From assembly GCA_016937035.1 (NCBI GenBank), contig JAFGWS010000034.1, forward strand, positions 1 through 18,330: 18,330 nt of DNA. Direction: 5' to 3'. Shown here piece after piece: positions 14,939 to 18,330 of the stretch; the first letter of the stretch is position 1, and every line of letters begins with the position of its first letter. Made by a program: the position numbers and the translations under genes. Origin of the DNA: Pontiellaceae bacterium. Its GTDB lineage: Bacteria; Verrucomicrobiota; Kiritimatiellia; Kiritimatiellales; Pontiellaceae. Below the pieces are notes generated by a model. That model saw only the letters and a program-made list of their open reading frames with translations. It had not been told where the DNA came from and searched no databases.

Positions 14939-14994
14939 ATGAGCCGAATAGCCCGCCTATTCGGCTCATATATTTGCTTTTAAGTGAGCCGAAT
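14939..14994. promoter_or_regulatory. Palindrome plus third half-site, candidate operator of the toxin-antitoxin pair
   Basis: Perfect 13-bp arms ATGAGCCGAATAG (14939-14951) and CTATTCGGCTCAT (14957-14969) surround the 5-bp loop CCCGC. A third, direct copy of the core TGAGCCGAAT is at 14985-14994, 6 bp before the -35 box at 15001. Type II antitoxins usually bind such sites to repress their own operon. The palindrome might also end the phosphoesterase transcript, but no T tract follows directly. Confidence 0.6.
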
Positions 14995-15000
14995 TCCTGT

Positions 15001-15029
15001 TTGACAATATAACCTTAATGGAATATAAG
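15001..15029 (+). promoter_or_regulatory. Strong sigma-70 type promoter of the toxin-antitoxin operon
   Basis: TTGACA (15001-15006), a 17-bp spacer, and TATAAG (15024-15029) match the consensus in 11 of 12 positions. Transcription should start near 15036, only about five bases before the toxin ATG at 15041, so the mRNA would have almost no leader. Confidence 0.8.
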
Positions 15030-15040
15030 CGGGGCACATC

Positions 15041-15400
15041 ATGAGTTGGGAAATAGAATATACGAACGAATTTGGGGAATGGTGGGAGAGTTTGGACGAA
15101 GGCGAACAGGTTGATGTTGATGCCGTTGTCGGATTGCTCGCGGAAAAAGGAGCATCATTGCCCTTTCCATACAGCAGCGGAATAAGCGGATCAAAACACA
15201 GCCACATGCGCGAACTGCGCATCCAGCATGCAGGCGATCCCTACCGGGTGCTCTATGCATTCGACCCCGTCCGAAATGCAATCCTGCTCATCGGCGGGAA
15301 CAAGACAGGAAACAAGCGTTGGTATGATGAATATGTACCCAAGGCGGATCGGCTATACGATACCCACTTGGAAGAATTGAGAAAGGAAGGCCGGATATGA
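15041..15400 (+). CDS. RelE/HigB-type toxin (Gp49-like family)
   Basis: 119-residue basic protein of the RelE/ParE superfamily, Gp49/HigB-like branch: WEIEYTNEFGEWWESL at the N-terminus, a central LLAEKGASLPFPYSSGISGSKHSHMRELRIQH, then YRVLYAFDPVRNAILLIGGNKTGNKRW and a DEYVPKADRLY helix. Members are mostly ribosome-dependent mRNA endonucleases that cut mRNA on the translating ribosome and slow growth until neutralised by the partner. The toxin gene comes first, as in higBA, and overlaps the antitoxin by ATGA (15397-15400), which implies coupled translation. The predicted mRNA has nearly no leader. Nothing suggests inactivation: length and core motifs are complete. Confidence 0.88.
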   Translation: MSWEIEYTNEFGEWWESLDEGEQVDVDAVVGLLAEKGASLPFPYSSGISGSKHSHMRELRIQHAGDPYRVLYAFDPVRNAILLIGGNKTGNKRWYDEYVPKADRLYDTHLEELRKEGRI

Positions 15401-15720
15401 GCAAGCCATACAGCGAACTACGCAAAAAAATGACCCACGAGCAACGGGAACGCGCACGGGCAAAAACCGAAGCCCTGAAAAAGGAAATGGCCTTGCAGGA
15501 GCTAAGGCAAGCCCTGAACATGACGCAAACCGAACTCGCGGAAAAGCTCCACGTCAATCAGGCCGCCGTCTCCAAATACGAAAATCAGTCCGACCTCTAC
15601 ATCTCCACCCTCCGCCGCATCCTTTCCGGCATGGGCGGAGAACTGCGCATCACCGCCCACTTTGCCGAAGGCGACGTGGTCATCAACCAGTTCCACGATG
15701 CAAACCTGGAACCCGCCTAA
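15397..15720 (+). CDS. XRE-family HigA-like antitoxin
   Basis: 107-residue helix-turn-helix protein. The HTH is clear at about 37-65 (LRQALNMTQTELAEKLHVNQAAVSKYENQ), with a following ISTLRRILSGMGGELRITAHF segment typical of HigA antitoxins that pair with Gp49-like toxins. A charged helix (residues 7-33) precedes the HTH. It is expected to bind the toxin and repress the operon at the palindrome near 14939-14994. Its ATG overlaps the toxin stop codon. About 150 bp without a gene follow before the convergent tRNA. A short weak hairpin at about 15810-15830 could terminate either transcript. Confidence 0.88.
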   Translation: MSKPYSELRKKMTHEQRERARAKTEALKKEMALQELRQALNMTQTELAEKLHVNQAAVSKYENQSDLYISTLRRILSGMGGELRITAHFAEGDVVINQFHDANLEPA

Positions 15721-15868
15721 CCCCGCCCACTACCTCCACGTAAACGAAGAAACCGCCATTCGTACTGCTCAGGTTATAACGCTGGATGAGCCGAAGAAAA
15801 GCGCCCGGCAAATGCCGCCCCGACTATTCTTATCATTGGCTGAAATGCCGTTTAAAAAGGGAAAAAGG

Positions 15869-15945
15869 TGGTGGGCCTGGAGGGACTTGAACCCCCGACC
15901 AAGAGATTATGAGTCTCCTGCTCTGACCAACTGAGCTACAGGCCC
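15869..15945 (-). tRNA. tRNA with anticodon CAT (Ile2 or elongator Met), CCA encoded
   Basis: Cloverleaf on the minus strand: acceptor stem GGGCCTG pairs with CAGGCCC, discriminator A, CCA encoded (15869-15871). D arm is GCTC/GAGC, anticodon stem-loop GGAGA-CTCATAA-TCTCT with anticodon CAT, extra loop TGGTC, T arm GGGGG-TTCAAGT-CCCTC. The anticodon stem ends in a G-T pair, and the TTGGTCG extra-arm region resembles E. coli tRNA-Ile2, whose C34 is changed to lysidine by TilS. Elongator tRNA-Met has the same anticodon, so identity stays open. Initiator tRNA is excluded because the first base pair is formed and the three G-C pairs of the initiator anticodon stem are missing. Confidence 0.93.
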
Positions 15946-15967
15946 GATTTAAAAAGCGGACGCTAGC

Positions 15968-15995
15968 ATTACAGGAACGGGTGATGGGATGGCAA
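15968..15995 (-). promoter_or_regulatory. Candidate promoter of the tRNA gene
   Basis: On the minus strand TTGCCA (15990-15995) and TGTAAT (15968-15973) are separated by 16 bp. Each differs from consensus by one base. The predicted start point gives a 5' leader of about 15-20 nt before the tRNA. Confidence 0.5.
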
Positions 15996-16613
15996 GGGCT
16001 TTCATTATGAATTCGTTCTTTGGGCCGATTTCCGGGCTTTTTGAGCCGTCAAGATGGCGCGATGCGTAGCTTAACCTAACTGCTTGGCCCTTTCCCGTTC
16101 AATAATCATCAGAGTTAGGCGTTCTGAGACCTCCAATTTTTCCACTCGAGGGTGACATGGGTTAAAAGTTGTATCATCGTCATAGCAGCTGAGCTGCTCG
16201 CCCGTACAGCCTGCACTACATGCCGCCTCATGCACCCTCGAATGGCAGAGTACCAGAATGAGTGCAATAGATTTAAAAAGTTTTGGACATGGGAGTAGAC
16301 GGAAAGACTGAAGATTATGCATTATTTTCTGGAGATGTTTTGACTCATCCTTCTTTTTGCGTTTCCATGCCTCCAAAAAGGCGCTCGATGAATCGTCCGC
16401 TGGACGAGCAGACAGAAAAATGGGAGTATTCGCGTGAAATTACTAGATTACGGGACTGATAACCATAAAGAGGTTCTCGTGATGAGGTTGTTCAACAAAG
16501 GATGGATGAATTGGATTAAAAGTTCAAAGTGAAGACCCGACCCTATTCCCCCTCTCGAGATAGACGTAGAAATGGTTGAAAATTGATTCTGTTTTTTTAA
16601 TAAAGGAAAAGTA
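15996..16613. other. Gene-poor, AT-richer intergenic stretch with several dyads
   Basis: No convincing gene. The longest frame (minus strand, 16071-16376) lacks a ribosome binding site and recognisable motifs. The region holds a nested dyad at 16147-16240, a small hairpin TCGTCC-GCT-GGACGA at 16393-16407, and a repeat-like phrase at about 16517-16552. A ribosome binding site AAAGGA for the next gene lies near 16602-16607. It may be remnant or structured DNA. Confidence 0.6.
16147..16240. repeat. Nested dyad symmetry, 94 bp
   Basis: Outer arms CGAGGGTG-A-CATG (16147-16159) and CATG-CACCCTCG (16229-16240) pair over 12 bp with one bulged base. Near the same centre is the perfect 15-bp palindrome AGCAGCT-G-AGCTGCT (16184-16198). 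The sequence between inner and outer stems does not pair. Confidence 0.65.
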
Positions 16614-17057
16614 ATGAAGATAAAAGACTGGATTATTGTCGGGCTATTAGTTGCAATCTGTTCAGTGCTGGTTGTTGTCCGAGGAAAGGCAACGGGGACA
16701 GAAGATGCTTCCTCTACCGTTCAGGATATTAATATTGACGAGCTGATGCGAAAACGAGTGGAAGAGCGTTTAAAGCAGTTCCATGTTAAGGGAGGCTTTG
16801 AATTAGGGGATCTGCCTCTTGGATCTATCGCGTCGGTATTGAATGCAATGAGTAGAGGGTCTAACGAAAGAGAGTGGGGTGTTGAATTTAAAGTGGGCAG
16901 TAGTGGTGGAGGGCTGCATGAAAAACTTCCGTCAGCGATGACAGTGTATGAGGATATAAGTCTATATGAGGTGCTTTGTCGGCTTGAAGAGAAAACAGAC
17001 ATGGAGTTTATCATCGAGCCTGAAGGAGTAATTCTTTGCAGAGAATGGGATAAGTAA
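16614..17057 (+). CDS. Small membrane-anchored protein with an STN-like domain
   Basis: 147 residues. An N-terminal hydrophobic helix (about 5-22, WIIVGLLVAICSVLVVV) acts as signal anchor, with the rest outside the cytoplasm. A polar, charged stretch (35-60) follows. The last 40 residues, VYEDISLYEVLCRLEEKTDMEFIIEPEGVILC, have the beta-alpha-beta pattern of a secretin/TonB N-terminal (STN)-like domain, in which a short helix is followed by a strand pair ending in xxGVIxI. The match is by pattern only. AAAGGA precedes the ATG at good spacing. AT-rich codons differ from the surrounding housekeeping genes. It is convergent with priA, with only 12 bp between stop codons. No partner secretin or receptor gene is in the window. 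Confidence 0.65.
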   Translation: MKIKDWIIVGLLVAICSVLVVVRGKATGTEDASSTVQDINIDELMRKRVEERLKQFHVKGGFELGDLPLGSIASVLNAMSRGSNEREWGVEFKVGSSGGGLHEKLPSAMTVYEDISLYEVLCRLEEKTDMEFIIEPEGVILCREWDK

Positions 17058-17069
17058 AGCATAAAGGGG

Positions 17070-18330
17070 TCAGAGCAGGGAAAGCGCGTCGATGTCGATG
17101 GTGCAGGAGACGCCTTTGGGCATTTTAAATGCGCTCCAGACGTGGCGGATGGGTTTACTCATTTTGACGGTATGCTCGCAGCGCAGCATGATTTGATAGC
17201 GGTAGAGGCCTTTTGCTCGGGCGAGCGGAGCGGGCATCGGTGGGGAATGCTGGACGGATTCGGGAAGGAGGGGCTCCAGTCGGGCGGAAAAGCGGTCGGC
17301 CGCGCCGGCAACCTCGATTTCGTTTGCGCCTTTAAAGGTGAGCAGCACCAGATGCGAGAAGGGCGGATAGGCCATCTCCTTACGGAATTCGAGGTCCTGT
17401 GCGCAGAATCCGTTATAGTCGAGGCTGCGCGCGGCCTGAATGGCGGGATGGTGCGGCGTGTAGGCCTGTACAATCACTTCGCCCGCTTTTTCGCCGCGCC
17501 CGGCGCGTCCGGCAACCTGCGTGAGCAGTTGGAAGGTGCGCTCGCCCGCACGGAAATCGGGGACGTGCAGCGACATGTCGGCATAGAGTACGCCGACGAG
17601 CGTGACGTTGGGGAAGTCGAGCCCCTTGGCGATCATCTGCGTGCCGAGCAGTATATCGATTTTGCCGACACGGAAATCGTCGAGCACCTTTCGGTAGGAA
17701 TCTTTTTTCCGCATCGTATCGGAATCCATCCGCGCCACTTTGGCGGAGGGACAGAGCTTTTCGAGCACCTCTTCGATCCGCTCGGTTCCCATGCCGGCAT
17801 ATTTAAAGTCCGGGTCCTTGCAGTCGGGGCAGCAGTTAGGAACGGCCTTTTCTGCACCGCAGATGTGACAGAGCAGTTTGTGTTCGCGTTTGTGGTAGGT
17901 CATTGACACGCTGCACTCCGTGCATTCGGCCACATAGCCGCACTGTTCGCATTGGAGCGACGATGAAAACCCGCGTCGGTTGAGGAAGAGAATCACCTGC
18001 TCGCGTCGGTCGAGGCGGTCATAAATGCCTTGAATCAGCTCGCGCGAAAAAATATGCGCTCTTCCTTCTTTCTCGGCCTCGATCCGCATGTCGACAATCC
18101 GCATCAGCGGCATGGAGCGGTTATCCACGCGCTGGAGCATTTCGGCCAGCTCATAGCGTCCGGTCTGTACATTGTTGAACGATTCCAGCGACGGCGTTGC
18201 GGAGCCGAGCACCACGCAGCAGTTTTCCAGATGGCCGCGCATGACCGCCACATCGCGGGCGTTGTAGCGCGGGGATTCGTCCTGCTTATAGGTGGGTTCG
18301 TGCTCCTCATCGACCACGATGAGGCCGACG
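17070..18330 (-). CDS. priA: Primosomal protein N' (replication restart helicase), 5' end outside window
   Basis: The frame is open to the right edge, so only the C-terminal 419 codons are visible. PriA is the DEAH-type 3'-to-5' helicase that recognises stalled forks and reloads the replisome. Walker B DEEHEPTYKQ lies at the start of the visible part, followed by RYNARDVAVMRG and GSATPSLES (motif III). Then comes the zinc-binding insertion with eight paired cysteines (CEQCGYVAECTEC and CHIC, CPDC), GTERIEE, LLGTQMIAKGLDFPNVTLVGVL (motif V) and QVAGRAGRGEKAGEV (motif VI). The usual PriA C-terminal domain closes the protein. All helicase and zinc motifs that can be seen are intact. Confidence 0.96.
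   Translation of the reverse strand, partial: VGLIVVDEEHEPTYKQDESPRYNARDVAVMRGHLENCCVVLGSATPSLESFNNVQTGRYELAEMLQRVDNRSMPLMRIVDMRIEAEKEGRAHIFSRELIQGIYDRLDRREQVILFLNRRGFSSSLQCEQCGYVAECTECSVSMTYHKREHKLLCHICGAEKAVPNCCPDCKDPDFKYAGMGTERIEEVLEKLCPSAKVARMDSDTMRKKDSYRKVLDDFRVGKIDILLGTQMIAKGLDFPNVTLVGVLYADMSLHVPDFRAGERTFQLLTQVAGRAGRGEKAGEVIVQAYTPHHPAIQAARSLDYNGFCAQDLEFRKEMAYPPFSHLVLLTFKGANEIEVAGAADRFSARLEPLLPESVQHSPPMPAPLARAKGLYRYQIMLRCEHTVKMSKPIRHVWSAFKMPKGVSCTIDIDALSLL

Noticed and set aside
16074..16120. Possible integron attC site (ACCTAAC ... GTTAGGC)
   Set aside because: The two outer 7-mers fit the RYYYAAC/GTTRRRY pattern, but the sequence between them does not pair into the inner boxes of an attC site, and no integrase or cassette array is present.
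16071..16376. 101-codon minus-strand open frame in the gene-poor region
   Set aside because: No ribosome binding site, no recognisable domain, odd composition with scattered cysteines, and it runs through the nested dyad. Treated as chance.
17142..17906. 254-codon plus-strand open frame opposite priA
   Set aside because: priA shows intact helicase and zinc motifs in the opposite frame. The plus-strand frame has no recognisable feature.

Overview
The window looks like chromosome from a Gram-negative member of the PVC superphylum, probably Verrucomicrobiota or Kiritimatiellota. That placement is an inference. It rests on genes of the futalosine route to menaquinone, several lipoprotein or secreted polysaccharide-active enzymes, a GxxExxY-family protein, and intergenic spaces full of simple palindromic repeats. 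No rRNA or other decisive marker is present.

Layout. Positions 1-3434 (+ strand) carry a housekeeping block: the end of rpsA with its terminator, tyrS, yebC and def. Positions 3444-8195 (- strand) carry, in transcription order, a lipoprotein acetolactate decarboxylase, mqnD, a fused futalosine-hydrolase-like nucleosidase/UbiA-type prenyltransferase, a two-domain GxxExxY protein and a UbiX-type flavin prenyltransferase. A secreted SGNH/SASA-type esterase (8333-9274, -) follows. A GT-C membrane glycosyltransferase and a nitroreductase form a pair on + (9575-11589). They converge on a terminator hairpin with a reducing-end xylose-releasing-type GH8 lipoprotein, which is preceded in its operon by a membrane/coiled-coil protein of unknown function (11692-13829, -). 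Next come a calcineurin-like phosphoesterase (14176-14907, +), a toxin-first HigBA-like pair (15041-15720, +) with a strong promoter and an inverted-repeat operator candidate, and a tRNA with anticodon CAT (-). A 670-bp gene-poor, AT-richer stretch follows, then a small membrane-anchored STN-like protein (+), and finally the 3' part of priA (-), which runs off the right edge.

How the genes work together. mqnD, the nucleosidase-prenyltransferase fusion and ubiX cover several late steps of the futalosine menaquinone pathway. The GxxExxY gene sits inside this block without an obvious metabolic role. It is AT-richer than its neighbours and bracketed by inverted copies of a 10-bp repeat (GCAACGAATG). 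The GH8 enzyme and the SASA esterase fit xylan-type polysaccharide use.

The most unusual feature is the intergenic DNA. At least four unrelated short-repeat families occur, three of them palindromic: a 7-bp repeat hairpin ending at the yebC ribosome binding site, a 61-bp palindrome built on ACTAAT every 10 bp, a 140-bp element with perfect 16-bp ends and internal 7-bp GTTATCN units, and the GCAACGAATG family. I found no clear defence island, CRISPR array or intact transposase. The best leads are the mqn fusion, the GxxExxY insertion with its repeats, and the palindrome families.
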